Shown here one piece after another: positions 1 through 14,600 of a stretch of DNA of 64,000 bases. The number at the start of each line of letters is the position of its first letter. The stretch's first letter is position 1. The notes under the pieces are model-generated. The model saw nothing but the letters and a program-made list of their open reading frames with translations, did no database searches and was not told where the DNA came from. The position numbers were made by a program, and so were the translations under genes. The stretch is from Hydractinia symbiolongicarpus (taxonomy: Eukaryota > Cnidaria > Hydrozoa > Anthoathecata > Hydractiniidae): positions 28,577,501 through 28,641,500 of the forward strand of contig NC_079880.1 of NCBI RefSeq assembly GCF_029227915.1, written 5' to 3'.

Positions 1-589
1 TTTGTATACTTTTGACTATACGGGCCGAGTCCGGGATTTACGGGAAATCGCGGGTTTTCGTTTGCCGGCGATTAAACCACTTTCGTTAAGCGTCTCATCA
101 AAAATGAAAACATTTTTAAAAATTACAAGTCTCATGGGCTTTAGTGGTGAAATAATAATTTAAAAAATCGTTCGGGAAATGAGTTTACTCCCTGGGTACT
201 TTCTTTGTATACTTTTGACTATACGGGCCGAGTCCGGGATTTACGGGAAATCGCGGGTTTTCGTTTGCCGGCGATTAAACCACTTTCACTAAGCGTCTCA
301 TCAAGAATGAAAACATTTCTGAAAACTACAAGTCTCATGCGTTTTAGTGGTGAAAAAATAATTTAAAAAATCGTACGGGAAATGAGTTTACACCCTGGGT
401 ACTTTCTTTGTATACTTTTGACTATACGGGCCGAGTCTGGGATTTACGGGAAGTCGCGGGTTTTCGTTTGCCGGCGATTAAACTTCTTTTATTCAGCGTC
501 TCATCAAAAATGAAAACATTTTTGAAAACTACAAGTCTCATGCGTTTTAGTGGTGAAAAAATAATTTAAAAAATCGTTCGGGAAATGAG

Positions 590-3500
590 TTTACTCCCTG
601 GGTACCTTCTTTGTCTACTTTTGACTATACGGGCAGAGTCCGGGATTTACGGGAAATCGCGGGTTTTCTTTTGCCGGCGATTAAACTTCTTTTAATCAGC
701 GTCTCATCAAAAATGAAAACATTTTTAAAAACTACAAGACTCATGGGCTTTAGTGGTAAAATAATAATTTAAAAAAACGTTCAGGAAATGAGTTTACTCC
801 CTGGGTACTTGCTTTGTATACTTTTGACTATACGGGCCGAGTCCGGGATTTACGGGAAATCGCGGGTTTTCGTTTGCCGGCGATTAAACCACTTTCGTTA
901 AGCGTCTCATCAAAAATGAAAACATTTCTGAAAACTACAAGTCTCATGCGTTTTAGTGGTGAAAAAATAATTTAAAAAATCATTCGGGAAATGACTTTAT
1001 TCCCTGGGTACCTTCTTTGTATACTTTTGACTATACGGGCAGAGTCTGGGATTTACGGGAAGTCGCGGGTTTTCGTTTGCTGGCGATTAAACTTGTTTTT
1101 TTCAGCGTCTCATCAAAAATGAAAACATTTTTAAAAATTACAAGTCTCATGGGCTTTAGTGGTGAAATAATAATTTAAAAAATCGTTCGGGAAATGAGTT
1201 TACTCCCTGGGTACTTTCTTTGTATACTTTTGACTATACGGGCCGAGTCCGGGATTTACGGGAAATCGCGGGTTTTCGTTTGCCGGCGATTAAACCACTT
1301 TCACTAAGCGTCTCATCAAGAATGAAAACATTTCTGAAAACTACAAGTCTCATGCGTTTTAGTGGTGAAAAAATAATTTAAAAAATCGTACGGGAAATGA
1401 GTTTACACCCTGGGTACTTTCTTTGTATACTTTTGACTATACGGGCCGAGTCTGGGATTTACGGGAAGTCGCGGGTTTTCGTTTGCCGGCGATTAAACTT
1501 CTTTTATTCAGCGTCTCATCAAAAATGAAAACATTTTTGAAAACTACAAGTCTCATGCGTTTTAGTGGTGAAAAGATAATTTAAAAAATCGTTTTGGAAG
1601 TAAGTTTACTCACAGGGTACTTTCTTTGAATGCATTCGACTATACGGGCCAAGCCCGGGATTTACGGGAAATCGCGGGTTTTCGTTTGCTGGCGATTAAA
1701 CTTCTTTTATTCAGCGTCTCATCAAAAATGAAAACATTTTTGAAAACTACAAGTCTCATGCGTTTTAGTGGTGAAAAGATAATTTAAAAAATCGTTTTGG
1801 AAGCAAGTTTACTCACAGGGTACTTTCTTTGAATGCATTCGACTATACGGGCCAAGCCCGGGATTTACGGGAAATCGCGGGTTTTCGTTTGCTGGCGATT
1901 AAACCACTTTCACTAAGCGTCTCATCAAAAATGAAAACATTTCTGAAAACTACAAGTCTCATGCGTTTTAGTGGTGAAAAAAAAAATTTAAAAAATCGTT
2001 CGGGAAATGAGTTTACTCTTTGGTACTTTCTTTGTATACTTTTGACTATACGGCCCGAGTCCGGGATTTACGGGAAATCGCGGGTTTTCTTTTGCCGGCG
2101 ATTAAACTTCTTTTAAGCAGCGTCTCATCAAAAATGAAAACATTTTTAAAAACTACAAGACTCATGGGCTTTAGTGGTGAAACAATAATTTAAAAAATCG
2201 TTCGGGAAATGAGTTTACTCCCTGGGTACTTTCTTTGTATACTTTTCACTATACGGGCCGAGTCCGGGATTTACGGGAAATCGCGGGTTTTCGTTTGCCG
2301 GCGATTAAACCACTTTCACTAAGCGTCTCATCAAAAATGAAAACATTTTTAAAAACTACAAGTCTCATGGGCTTTAGTGGTGAAATAATAATTTAAAAAA
2401 TCGTTCGGGAAATGAGTTTACTCCCTGGGTACTTTCTTTGTATACTTTTGACTATACGGGCCGAGTCCAGGATTTACGGGAAATCGCAAGTTTTCGTTTG
2501 CCGGCGATTAAACTTCTTTTATTCAGCGTCTCATCAAAAATGAAAACATTTTTGTAAACTACAAGTCTCATGCGTTTTAGTGGTGAAAAAATAATTTAAA
2601 AATCGTTCGGGAAATGAGTTTACTCCCTGGGTACTTTCTTTGTATATTTTCGACTATACGGGCCAAGCCCGGGATTTACGGGAAATCGCGGGTTTTCTTT
2701 TGCCGGCGATTAAACTTCTTTTAATCAGCGTCTCATCAAAAATGAAAACATTTTTAAAAACTACAAGACTCATGGGCTTTAGTGGTAAAATAATAATTTA
2801 AAAAAACGTTCAGGAAATGAGTTTACTCCCTGGGTACTTTCTTTGTATACTTTTGACTATACGGGCCGAGTCCGGGATTTACGGGAAATCGCGGGTTTTC
2901 GTTTGCCAGCGATTAAACCACTTTCGTTAAGCGTCTCATCAAAAATGAAAACATTTCTGAAAACTACAAGTCTCATGCGTTTTAGTGGTGAAAAAATAAT
3001 TTAAAAAATCATTCGGGAAATGACTTTATTCCCTGGGTACCTTCTTTGTATACTTTTGACTATACGGGCAGAGTCTGGGATTTACGGGAAGTCGCGGGTT
3101 TTCGTTTGCTGGCGATTAAACTTCTTTTTTTCAGCGTCTCATCAAAAATGAAAACATTTTTAAAAATTACAAGTCTCATGGGCTTTAGTGGTGAAATAAT
3201 AATTTGAAAAATCGTTCGGGAAATGAGTTTACTCCCTGGGTACTTTCTTTGTATACTTTTGACTATACGGGCCGAGTCCGGGATTTACGGGAAATCGCGG
3301 GTTTTCGTTTGCCGGCGATTAAACCACTTTCACTAAGCGTCTCATCAAGAATGAAAACATTTCTGAAAACTACAAGTCTCATGCGTTTTAGTGGTGAAAA
3401 AATAATTTAAAAAATCGTACGGGAAATGAGTTTAAACCCTGGGTACTTTCTTTGTATACTTTTGACTATACGGGCCGAGTCTGGGATTTACGGGAAGTCG

Positions 3501-4399
3501 CGGGTTTTCGTTTGCCGGCGATTAAACTTCTTTTATTCAGCGTCTCATTAAAAATGAAAACATTTTAAAAAACTATAAGTGTCATGGGCTTTAGTGGTGA
3601 AATAATAATTTAAAAAATCGTTCGGGAAATGAGTTTACTCCCTGGGTACATCCTTTGTATACTTTTGACTATACGGGCCGAGTCCGGGATTTACGGGAAA
3701 TCGCAGGTTTTCGTTTGCCGGCGATTAAACTTCTTTTATTCAGCGTCTCATCAAAAATGAAAACATTTTTGAAAACTACAAGTCTCATGCGTTTTAGTGG
3801 TGAAAAGATAATTTAAAAAATCGTTTTGGAAGTGAGTTTACTCACAGGGTACTTTCTTTGAATGCATTCGACTATACGGGCCAAGCCCGGGATTTACGGG
3901 AAATCGCGGGTTTTTGTTTGCTGGCGATTAAACCACTTTCACTAAGCGTCTCATCAAAAATGAAAACATTTCTGAAAACTACAAGTCTCATGCGTTTTAG
4001 TGGTGAAAAAAAAAATTTAAAAAATCGTTCGGGAAATGAGTTTACTCTTTGGTACTTTCTTTGTATACTTTTGACTATACGGCCCGAGTCCGGGATTTAC
4101 GGGAAATCGCGGGTTTTCTTTTGCCGGCGATTAAACTTCTTTTAAGCAGCGTCTCATCAAAAATGAAAACATTTTTAAAAACTACAAGACTCATGGGCTT
4201 TAGTGGTGAAACAATAATTTAAAAAATCGTTCGGGAAATGAGTTTACTCCCTGGGTACTTTCTTTGTATACTTTTCACTATACGGGCCGAGTCCGGGATT
4301 TACGGGAAATCGCGGGTTTTCGTTTGCCGGCGATTAAACCACTTTCACTAAGCGTCTCATCAAAAATGAAAACATTTCTAAAAACTGCAAGTCTCATGC
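590..4399 (+). repeat. Ten-monomer higher-order repeat, about 2,029 bp
   Basis: Rare monomer variants recur at an offset of 2,029 bp. TTTAATCAGC is at 691 and 2720, the AAATCATTCGGG / CTTTATTCCC variant near 977 and 3006, CATCAAGAATG near 1316 and 3345, TTTGAATGCATTCG near 1829 and 3858, and CTCTTTGGTAC near 2015 and 4040. Correspondence runs from about 590-2370 to about 2619-4399, with one replaced monomer (around 1517 versus 3546). A shorter five-monomer offset of about 1,014 bp links about 110-560 with 1124-1575. Limits are approximate because they were read by eye. Confidence 0.7.
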
Positions 4400-7300
4400 G
4401 TTTTAGTGGTGAAAAAATAATTTAAAAAATCGTTCGGGAAATGAGTTTACTCCCTGGGTACTTTCTTTGTATACTTTTGACTATACGGGCCGAGTCCGGG
4501 ATTTACTGGAAGTCGCGGGTTTTCGTTTGCCGGCGATTAAACTTCTTTTATTCAGCGTTTCATCAAAAATGAAAACATTTTTAAAAACTACAAGTCTCAT
4601 GGGCTTTAGTGGTGAAATAATAATTTAAAAAATCGTTCGGGAAATGAGTTTACTCCCTGGGTACTTTCTTTGTATACTTTTGACTATACGGGCCGAGTCC
4701 AGGATTTACGGGAAATCGCAAGTTTCCGTTTGCCGGCGATTAAACTTCTTTTATTCAGCGTCTCATCAAAAATGAAAACATTTTTGTAAACTACAAGTCT
4801 CATGCGTTTTAGTGGTGAAAAAATAATTTAAAAATCGTTCGGGAAATGAGTTTACTCCCTGGGTACTTTCTTTGTATACTTTTGACTATACGGGCCGAGT
4901 CCGGGTTTTACGGGAAATGGCGGGTTTTCGTTTGCCGGCGATTAAACTTCTTTTATTCAGCGTCTCATCAAAAATGAAAACATTTTTGAAAACTACAAGT
5001 CTCATGCGATTTAGTGGTGAAAAGATAATTTAAAAAATCGTTTTGGAAATTAGTTTACTCACAGGGTACTTTCTTTGTATACATTCAACTATACGGGCCA
5101 AGCCCGGTATTTACGGGAAATCGCGGGTTTTCGTTTGCCGGCGATTAATCCACTTTCATTAAGCGTCTCATCAAAAATGAAAACATTTTTAAAAACTACA
5201 AGTCTCATGGGCTTTAGTGGTGAAATAATAATTCAAAAAATCGTTCGGGAAATGAGTTTACTCCCTGGGTACTTTCTTTGTATACTTTTGACTATACGGG
5301 CCGAGTCCAGGATTTCCCGGAAATCGCAAGTTTTCGTTTGCCGGCGATTAAACTTCTTTTATTCAGCGTCTCATCAAAAATGAAAACATTTTTGTAAACT
5401 ACAAGTCTCATGCGTTTTAGTGGTGAAAAAATAATTTAAAAATCGTTCGGGAAATGAGTTTACTCCCTGGGTACTTTCTTTGTATACTTTTGACTATACG
5501 GGCCGAGTCCGGGTTTTACGGGAAATGGCGGGTTTTCGTTTGCCGGCGATTAAACTTCTTTTATTCAGCGTCTCATCAAAAATGAAAACATTTTTGAAAA
5601 CTACCAGTCTCATGCGTTTTAGTGGTGAAAAAATAATTTAAAAAATCATTCGGGAAATGACTTTATTCCCTGGGTACCTTCTTTGTATACTTTTGACTAT
5701 ACGGGCAGAGTCTGGGATTTACGGGAAGTCGCGGGTTTTCGTTTGCTGGCGATTAAACTTGTTTTTTTCAGCGTCTCATCAAAAATGAAAACATTTTTAA
5801 AAATTACAAGTCTCATGGGCTTTAGTGGTGAAATAATAATTTAAAAAATCGTTCGGGAAATGAGTTTACTCCCTGGGTACTTTCTTTGTATACTTTTGAC
5901 TATACGGGCCGAGTCCGGGATTTACGGGAAATCGCGGGTTTTCGTTTGCCGGCGATTAAACCACTTTCACTAAGCGTCTCATCAAGAATGAAAACATTTC
6001 TGAAAACTACAAGTCTCATGCGTTTTAGTGGTGAAAAAATAATTTAAAAAATCGTACGGGAAATGAGTTTACACCCTGGGTACTTTCTTTGTATACTTTT
6101 GACTATACGGGCCGAGTCTGGGATTTACGGGAAGTCGCGGGTTTTCGTTTGCCGGCGATTAAACTTCTTTTATTCAGCGTCTCATTAAAAATGAAAACAT
6201 TTTAAAAAACTATAAGTGTCATGGGCTTTAGTGGTGAAATAATAATTTAAAAAATCGTTCGGGAAATGAGTTTACTCCCTGGGTACATCCTTTGTATACT
6301 TTTGACTATACGGGCCGAGTCCGGGATTTACGGGAAATCGCAGGTTTTCGTTTGCCGGCGATTAAACTTCTTTTATTCAGCGTCTCATCAAAAATGAAAA
6401 CATTTTTGAAAACTACAAGTCTCATGCGTTTTAGTGGTGAAAAGATAATTTAAAAAATCGTTTTGGAAGTAAGTTTACTCACAGGGTACTTTCTTTGTAT
6501 ACTTTTGACTATACGGGCCGAGTCCGGGATTTACGGGAAATCGCGGGTTTTCGTTTGCCGGCGATTAAACCACTTTCACTAAGCGTCTCATCAAGAATGA
6601 AAACATTTCTGAAAACTACAAGTCTCATGCGTTTTAGTGGTGAAAAAATAATTTAAAAAATCGTACGGGAAATGAGTTTACACCCTGGGTACTTTCTTTG
6701 TATACTTTTGACTATACGGGCCGAGTCTGGGATTTACGGGAAGTCGCGGGTTTTCGTTTGCCGGCGATTAAACTTCTTTTATTCAGCGTCTCATTAAAAA
6801 TGAAAACATTTTAAAAAACTATAAGTGTCATGGGCTTTAGTGGTGAAATAATAATTTAAAAAATCGTTCGGGAAATGAGTTTACTCCCTGGGTACATCCT
6901 TTGTATACTTTTGACTATACGGGCCGAGTCCGGGATTTACGGGAAATCGCAGGTTTTCGTTTGCCGGCGATTAAACTTCTTTTATTCAGCGTCTCATCAA
7001 AAATGAAAACATTTTTGAAAACTACAAGTCTCATGCGTTTTAGTGGTGAAAAGATAATTTAAAAAATCGTTTTGGAAGTAAGTTTACTCACAGGGTACTT
7101 TCTTTGAATGCTCTCGATAATACGGGCCAAGCCCGGGATTTACGGGAAATCGCGGGTTTTCGTTTGCTGGCGATTAAACCACTTTCACTAAGCGTCTCAT
7201 CAAAAATGAAAACATTTCTGAAAACTACAAGTCTCATGCGTTTTAGTGGTGAAATAATAATTTAAAAAATCGTTCGGGAAATGAGTTTACTCCCTGGGTA

Positions 7301-10300
7301 CTTTCTTTGTATACTTTTGACTATACGGGCCGAGTCCGGGATTTACTGGAAATCGCGGGTTTTCGTTTGCCGGCGATTAAACCACTTTCACTAAGCGTCT
7401 CATCAAGAATGAAAACATTTCTGAAAACTACAAGTCTCATGCGTTTTAGTGGTGAAAAAATAATTTAAAAAATCGTACGGGAAATGAGTTTACACCCTGG
7501 GTACTTTCTTTGTATACTTTTGACTATACGGGCCGAGTCTGGGATTTACGGGAAGTCGCGGGTTTTCGTTTGCCGGCGATTAAACTTCTTTTATTCAGCG
7601 TCTCATTAAAAATGAAAACATTTTAAAAAACTATAAGTGTCATGGGCTTTAGTGGTGAAATAATAATTTAAAAAATCGTTCGGGAAATGAGTTTACTCCC
7701 TGGGTACATCCTTTGTATACTTTTGACTATACGGGCCGAGTCCGGGATTTACGGGAAATCGCAGGTTTTCGTTTGCCGGCGATTAAACTTCTTTTATTCA
7801 GCGTCTCATCAAAAATGAAAACATTTTTGAAAACTACAAGTCTCATGCGTTTTAGTGGTGAAAAGATAATTTAAAAAATCGTTTTGAAAGTAAGTTTACT
7901 CACAGGGTACTTTCTTTGAATGCATTCGATAATACGGGCCAAGCCCGGGATTTACGGGAAATCGCGGGTTTTCGTTTGCTGGCGATTAAACCACTTTCAC
8001 TAAGCGTCTCATCAAAAATGAAAACATTTCTGAAAACTACAAGTCTCATGCGTTTTAGTGGTGAAAAAAAAAATTTAAAAAATCGTTCGGGAAATGAGTT
8101 TACTCTTTGGTACTTTCTTTGTATACTTTTGACTATACGGCCCGAGTCCGGGATTTACGGGAAATCGCGGGTTTTCTTTTGCCGGCGATTAAACTTCTCT
8201 TAAGCAGCGTCTCATCAAAAATGAAAACATTTTTAAAAACTACAAGACTCATGGGCTTTAGTGGTGAAACAATAATTTAAAAAATCGTTCGGGAAATGAG
8301 TTTACTTCCTGGGTACTTTCTTTGTATACTTTTCACTATACGGGCCGAGTCCGGGATTTACGGGAAATCGCGGGTTTTCGTTTGCCGGCGATTAAACCAC
8401 TTTCACTAAGCGTCTCATCAAAAATGAAAACATTTCTAAAAACTGCAAGTCTCATGCGTTTTAGTGGTGAAAAAATAATTTAAAAAATCGTTCGGGAAAT
8501 GAGTTTACTCCCTGGGTACTTTCTTTGTATACTTTTGACTATACGGGCCGAGTCCGGGATTTACTGGAAGTCGCGGGTTTTCGTTTGCCGGCGATTAAAC
8601 TTCTTTTATTCAGCGTTTCATCAAAAATGAAAACATTTTTAAAAACTACAAGTCTCATGGGCTTTAGTGGTGAAATAATAATTTAAAAAATCGTTCGGGA
8701 AATGAGTTTACTCCCTGGGTACTTTCTTTGTATACTTTTGACTATACGGGCCGAGTCCAGGATTTACGGGAAATCGCAAGTTTTCGTTTGCCGGCGATTA
8801 AACTTCTTTTATTCAGCGTCTCATCAAAAATGAAAACATTTTTGTAAACTACAAGTCTCATGCGTTTTAGTGGTGAAAAAATAATTTAAAAATCGTTCGG
8901 GAAATGAGTTTACTCCCTGGGTACTTTCTTTCTATATTTTCGACTATACGGGCCAAGCCCGGGATTTACGGGAAATCGCGGGTTTTCTTTTGCCGGCGAT
9001 TAAACTTCTTTTAATCAGCGTCTCATCAAAAATGAAAACATTTTTAAAAACTACAAGTCTCATGCGTTTTAGTGGTGAAAAAATAATTTAAAAAATCATT
9101 CGGGAAATGACTTTATTCCCTGGGTACCTTCTTTGTATACTTTTGACTATACGGGCAGAGTCTGGGATTTACGGGAAGTCGCGGGTTTTCGTTTGCTGGC
9201 GATTAAACTTCTTTTTTTCAGCGTCTCATCAAAAATAAAAACATTTTTAAAAATTACAAGTCTCATGGGCTTTAGTGGTGAAATAATAATTTAAAAAATC
9301 GTTCGGGAAATGAGTTTACTCCCTGGGTACTTTCTTTGTATACTTTTGACTATACGGGCCGAGTCCGGGATTTACGGGAAATCGCGGGTTTTCGTTTGCC
9401 GGCGATTAAACCACTTTCACTAAGCGTCTCATCAAGAATGAAAACATTTCTGAAAACTACAAGTCTCATGCGTTTTAGTGGTGAAAAAATAATTTAAAAA
9501 ATCGTACGGGAAATGAGTTTACACCCTGGGTACTTTCTTTGTATACTTTTGACTATACGGGCCGAGTCTGGGATTTACGGGAAGTCGCGGGTTTTCGTTT
9601 GCCGGCGATTAAACTTCTTTTATTCAGCGTCTCATTAAAAATGAAAACATTTTAAAAAACTATAAGTGTCATGGGCTTTAGTGGTGAAATAATAATTTAA
9701 AAAATCGTTCGGGAAATGAGTTTACTCCCTGGGTACATCCTTTGTATACTTTTGACTATACGGGCCGAGTCCGGGATTTACGGGAAATCGCAGGTTTTCG
9801 TTTGCCGGCGATTAAACTTCTTTTATTCAGCGTCTCATCAAAAATGAAAACATTTTTGAAAACTACAAGTCTCATGCGTTTTAGTGGTGAAAAGATAATT
9901 TAAAAAATCGTTTTGGAAGTGAGTTTACTCACAGGGTACTTTCTTTGAATGCATTCGACTATACGGGCCAAGCCCGGGATTTACGGGAAATCGCGGGTTT
10001 TTGTTTGCTGGCGATTAAACCACTTTCACTAAGCGTCTCATCAAAAATGAAAACATTTCTGAAAACTACAAGTCTCATGCGTTTTAGTGGTGAAAAAAAA
10101 AATTTAAAAAATCGTTCGGGAAATGAGTTTACTCTTTGGTACTTTCTTTGTATACTTTTGACTATACGGCCCGAGTCCGGGATTTACGGGAAATCGCGGG
10201 TTTTCTTTTGCCGGCGATTAAACTTCTTTTAAGCAGCGTCTCATCAAAAATGAAAACATTTTTAAAAACTACAAGACTCATGGGCTTTAGTGGTGAAACA

Positions 10301-11687
10301 ATAATTTAGAAAATCGTTCGGGAAATGAGTTTACTCCCTGGGTACTTTCTTTGTATACTTTTCACTATACGGGCCGAGTCCGGGATTTACGGGAAATCGC
10401 GGGTTTTCGTTTGCCGGCGATTAAACCACTTTCACTAAGCGTCTCATCAAAAATGAAAACATTTCTAAAAACTGCAAGTCTCATGCGTTTTAGTGGTGAA
10501 AAAATAATTTAAAAAATCGTTCGGGAAATGAGTTTACTCCCTGGGTACTTTCTTTGTATACTTTTGACTATACGGGCCGAGTCCGGGATTTACTGGAAGT
10601 CGCGGGTTTTCGTTTGCCGGCGATTAAACTTCTTTTATTCAGCGTTTCATCAAAAATGAAAACATTTTTAAAAACTACAAGTCTCATGGGCTTTAGTGGT
10701 GAAATAATAATTTAAAAAATCGTTCGGGAAATGAGTTTACTCCCTGGGTACTTTCTTTGTATACTTTTGACTATACGGGCCGAGTTCAGGATTTACGGGA
10801 AATCGCAAGTTTCCGTTTGCCGGCGATTAAACTTCTTTTATTCAGCGTCTCATCAAAAATGAAAACATTTTTGTAAACTACAAGTCTCATGCGTTTTAGT
10901 GGTGAAAAAATAATTTAAAAATCGTTCGGGAAATGAGTTTACTCCCTGGGTACTTTCTTTGTATACTTTTGACTATACGGGCCGAGTCCGGGTTTTACGG
11001 GAAATGGCGGGTTTTCGTTTGCCGGCGATTAAACTTCTTTTATTCAGCGTCTCATCAAAAATGAAAACATTTTTGAAAACTACAAGTCTCATGCGATTTA
11101 GTGGTGAAAAGATAATTTAAAAAATCGTTTTGGAAATTAGTTTACTCACAGGGTACTTTCTTTGTATACATTCAACTATACGGGCCAAGCCCGGTATTTA
11201 CGGCAAATCGCGGGTTTTCGTTTGCCGGCGATTAATCCACTTTCATTAAGCGTCTCATCAAAAATGAAAACATTTTTAAAAACTACAAGTCTCATGGGCT
11301 TTAGTGGTGAAATAATAATTCAAAAAATCGTTCGGGAAATGAGTTTACTCCCTGGGTACTTTCTTTGTATACTTTTGACTATACGGGCCGAGTCCAGGAT
11401 TTACCGGAAATCGCAAGTTTTCGTTTGCCGGCGATTAAACTTCTTTTATTCAGCGTCTCATCAAAAATGAAAACATTTTTGTAAACTACAAGTCTCATGC
11501 GTTTTAGTGGTGAAAAAATAATTTAAAAATCGTTCGGGAAATGAGTTTACTCCCTGGGTACTTTCTTTGTATACTTTTGACTATACGGGCCGAGTCCGGG
11601 TTTTACGGGAAATGGCGGGTTTTCGTTTGCCGGCGATTAAACTTCTTTTATTCAGCGTCTCATCAAAAATGAAAACATTTTTGAAAA
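2985..11687 (+). repeat. Pair of about 2.6-kb satellite blocks, offset 6,087 bp
   Basis: The block at about 2985-5600 reappears at about 9072-11687 with a constant offset of 6,087 bp. The shared order includes the CTTCTTTTTTTCAGC, CATCAAGAATG, AAAAAACTATAAGTGTC, GAATGCATTCG, CTCTTTGGTAC and GTATACATTCAAC variants. Between the two blocks, related variants recur in other orders (for example the AAAAAACTATAAGTGTC monomer near 6206, 6813 and 7628), which points to repeated unequal exchange. The left limit is where the 2940 and 9027 monomers stop matching and the right limit is where 5605 and 11692 stop matching. Confidence 0.65.
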
Positions 11688-14600
11688 CTACAAGTCTCAT
11701 GCGATTTAGTGGTGAAAAGATAATTTAAAAAATCGTTTTGGAAATTAGTTTACTCACAGGGTACTTTCTTTGTATACATTCGACTATACGGGCCAAGCCC
11801 GGTATTTACGGGAAATCGCGGGTTTTCGTTTGCCGGCGATTAATCCACTTTCATTAAGCGTCTCATCAAAAATGAAAACATTTTTAAAAACTACAAGTCT
11901 CATGGGCTTTAGTGGTGAAATAATAATTTAAAAAACCTTCGGGAAATGAGTTTCTTCCCTGGGTACTTTCTTTGTATACTTTTGACTATACGGGCCGAGT
12001 CCGGGATTTACGGGAAATCGCGGGTTTTTGTTTGCCGGCGATTAAACCACTTTCACTAAGCGTCTCATCAAAAATGAAAACATTTCTGAAAACTACAAGT
12101 CTCATGCGTTTTAGTGGTGAAAAAATAATTTAAAAAATCGTTCGGGAAATGAGTTTACTCTTTGGTACTTTCTTTGTATACTTTTGACTATACGGCCCGA
12201 GTCGGGGATATACGGGAAGTCGCGGGTTTTCGTTTGCCGGCGATTAAACTTCTTTTATTCAGCGTCTCATCAAAAATGAAAACATTTTTGAAAACTACAA
12301 GTCTCATGCGTTTTAGTGGCGAAAAAAATATTTAAAAAGTCGTTCGGGAAATGAGTTTACTCCCTGGGTACCTTCTTTGTATGCTTTTGACTATACGGGC
12401 CGAGTCCGGGATTTACGGGAAATCGCGGGTTTTCTTTTGCCAGCGATTAAACTTCTTTTAATCAGCGTCTCATCAAAAATGAAAACATTTTTAAAAACTA
12501 CAAGACTCATGGGCTTTAGTGGTGAAACAATAATTTAAAAAATCGTTCGGGAAATGAGTTTACTCCCTGGGTACTTTCTTTGTATACTTTTGACTATACA
12601 GGCCGAGTCCGGGATTTACGGGAAATCGCGGGTTTTCGTTTGCCGGCGATTAAACCACTTTCACTAAGCGTCTCATCAAAAATGAAAACATTTCTAAAAA
12701 CTGCAAGTCTCATGCGTTTTAGTGGTGAAAAAATAATTTAAAAATACGTTCGGGAAATGAGTTTACTCCCTGGGTACTTTCTTTGTATACTTTTGACTAT
12801 ACGGGCCAAGACCGGGATTTACTGGAAGTCGCGGGTTTTCGTTTGCCGGCGATTAAACTTCTTTTATTCAGCGTCTCATCAAAAATGAAAACATTTTTAA
12901 AAACTACAAGTCTCATGGGCTTTAGTGGTGAAATAATAATTTAAAAAATCGTTCGGGAAATGAGTTTACTCCCTGGGTACTTTCTTTGTATACTTTTGAC
13001 TATACGGGCCGAGTCCAGGATTTACGGGAAATCGCAAGTTTTCGTTTGCCGGCGATTAAACTTCTTTTATTCAGCGTCTCATCAAAAATGAAAACATTTT
13101 TGTAAACTACAAGTCTCATGCGTTTTAGTGGTGAAAAAATAATTTAAAAATCGTTCGGGAAATGAGTTTACTCCCTGGGTACTTTCTTTGTATACTTTTG
13201 ACTATACGGGCCGAGTCCGGGGTTTACGGGAAATGGCGGGTTTTCGTTTGCCGGCGATTAAACTTCTTTTATTCAGCGTCTCATCAAAAATGAAAACATT
13301 TTTGAAAACTACAAGTCTCATGCGATTTAGTGGTGAAAAGATAATTTAAAAAATCGTTTTGGAAATTAGTTTACTCACAGGGTACTTTCTTTTTATACAT
13401 TTGACTATACGGGCCAAGCCCGGGATTTACGGGAAATCGCGGGTTTTCGTTTGCCGGCGATTAAACCACTTTCATTAAGCGTCTCATCAAAAATAAAAAC
13501 ATTTCTGAAAACTACAAGTCTCATGCGTTTTAGTGGTGAAAAAATAATTTAAAAAATCGTTCGGTAAATGCGTTTACTCCCTGGGTACCTTCTTTGTATA
13601 CTTTTGACTAAACGGGCCGAGTCCGGGATTTACGGGAAATCGCGGCTTTTCTTTTGCCGGCGATTAAACTTCTTTTATTCAGCGTCTCATCAAAAATGAA
13701 AACATTTTTAAAAATTACAAGTCTCATGGGCTTTAGTGGTGAAATAATAATTTAAAAAATCGTTTTGGAAATGAGTTTACTCACAGGGTACTTTCTTTGT
13801 ATACATTCGACTATACGGGCTAAGCCCGGGATTTACGGGAAATCGCGGGTTTTCGTTTGCCGGCGATTAAATCACTTTCATTAATCGTCTCATCAAAAAT
13901 GAAAACATTTCTGAAAACTACAAGTCTCATCCGTTTTAGTGGTGAAAAAATAATTTAAAAAATCGTTCGGGAAATGAGTTTACTACCTGGGTACCTTCTT
14001 TGTATACTTTTGACTATACGGGCCGAGACCGGGATTTACGGGAAATCGCGGGTTTTCTTTTGCCGGCGATTAAACTTCTTTTAATCAGCGTCTCATCAAA
14101 AAGGAAAACATTTTTAAAAACTACAAGACTCATGGGCTTTAGTGGTGAAATAATAATTTAAAAAATCGTTCGGGAAATGAGTTTACTCCCTGGGTACTTT
14201 CTTTGTATACTTTTGACTATACGGGCCGAGTCCGGGATTTACGGGAAATCGCGGGTTTTCGTTTGCCGGCGATTAAACCACTTTCACTAAGCGTCTCATC
14301 AAAAATGAAAACATTTCTGAAAACTACAAGTCTCATGCGTTTTAGTGGTGAAAAAATAATTTAAAAAATCGTACGGGAAATGAGTTAACACCCTGGGTAC
14401 TTTCTTTGTATACTTTTGACTATACGGGCCGAGTCTGGGATTTACGGGAAGTCGCGGGTTTTCGTTTGCCGGCGATTAAACTTCTTTTATTCAGCGTCTC
14501 ATTAAAAATGAAAACATTTTAAAAAACTATAAGTGTCATGGGCTTTAGTGGTGAAATAATAATTTAAAAAATCGTTCGGGAAATGAGTTTACTCCCTGGG

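Noticed and set aside
1829-11470. 95- and 102-codon plus-strand ORFs in the left block
   Set aside because: They arise where a one-base loss lets the frame run from one monomer into the next (CTTTGGTAC variants, or TTCAAAAAATC replacing a stop). They are explained by the satellite.
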